In this document: positions 4,954 to 5,097 of the stretch, piece after piece | How the letters are laid out: every line of letters starts with the position of its first letter | Numbering within the stretch: the stretch's first letter is position 1 | DNA from: Candidatus Aminicenantota bacterium | GTDB taxonomy: Bacteria; Acidobacteriota; Aminicenantia; JAMOAD01 | NCBI GenBank assembly: GCA_027070475.1 | Contig: JALXDT010000171.1 | Location: 783 to 5,879 of the forward strand | Length of the DNA stretch: 5,097 bases | Direction of reading: 5' to 3' | Notes under the pieces: generated by a model | What the model was told of the DNA's origin: nothing | Seen by the model: the letters and a program-made list of their open reading frames with translations, nothing else | Databases searched by the model: none | Program-made: the position numbers and the translations under genes

Positions 4954-5097
4954 ATAGAGATAATAATTTCAGATGATAAACTAAAAGAAACATTAAAAGA
5001 GGTCCTGATTGAACTTTTTAAGGAAAATAAAGATGAATTCAAGACTATAATATCAGAATCTTTAGAGGATTTTATTATGGGTGAAGCGATTGAAGAG
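4954..5097 (+). CDS. Antitoxin-like small protein, N-terminal part, apparent ATA start
   Basis: The frame is open from 4945 to the right edge. Read from ATA at 4954 it gives 48 residues including IEIIISDDKLKETLKEVL, then IELFKENKDEFKTIISES and LEDFIMGEAIEE. A short beta strand followed by amphipathic Glu/Lys helices and an AIEE tail is typical of small antitoxin-type proteins beside RelE/ParE- or PIN-type toxins, although the toxin would lie beyond the window. The role is inferred from general resemblance only. With ATG in place of ATA the N-terminus would be MEIIISDD, a very natural start. Other candidates are ATA at 4960 or 4963, ATT at 4966-4968, CTG at 5005-5007 and the first in-frame ATG at 5077-5079, none with a suitably spaced SD. 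The ATG at 4973 is out of frame and stops after three codons. The strong promoter and SD show the locus is meant to be expressed. Confidence 0.55.
   Translation, partial: MEIIISDDKLKETLKEVLIELFKENKDEFKTIISESLEDFIMGEAIEE

Overview
The window is AT-rich bacterial DNA. The coding layout is tight, with strong purine-rich Shine-Dalgarno (SD) sites (AAGGAGG, GGAGG, AGGAGGG) and sigma70-like promoters. The peptidase gene starts with a Sec signal peptide, so that product was built for export. The lineage cannot be named from this sequence. The Lys/Glu/Ile-rich proteins and the degenerate 7-bp intergenic repeats suggest an anaerobe or thermophile from a poorly sampled phylum, but this is only an impression.

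Layout: (1) Positions 3-131 hold an open + strand frame that may be the 3' end of a convergent gene. (2) A three-gene minus-strand block runs from about 4605 down to 135, in transcription order: a low-specificity threonine aldolase (ltaE-type, 3565-4605), an exported S9 prolyl-oligopeptidase/DPP4-like peptidase (968-3502), and a classical short-chain dehydrogenase/reductase (135-956). The last two are 11 nt apart, with the SD of the SDR directly abutting the peptidase stop, so they look co-transcribed. A possible extra promoter lies just upstream of the peptidase. (3) Positions 4620-4950 are an intergenic region with back-to-back promoters. It holds a phase-locked heptanucleotide repeat array (GAGCNTT units changing to ATCGTGA units) and an inverted partner array about 160 nt away. 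(4) A + strand gene begins near 4954 and runs off the right edge. Its N-terminus resembles small antitoxin proteins.

The main surprises are two apparent start/stop lesions. The peptidase reading frame carries an in-frame TAG at codon 37, just after the signal peptide, so a simple ORF call starts 53 codons too late and loses the export signal and first propeller strands. The antitoxin-like gene has a near-ideal promoter and SD, but an ATA where ATG is expected. Both fit single G:C to A:T changes, so decay, consensus error and unusual decoding all need to be considered. The three minus-strand products have no obvious shared pathway. No phage, CRISPR, tRNA, rRNA or insertion-sequence gene was seen.
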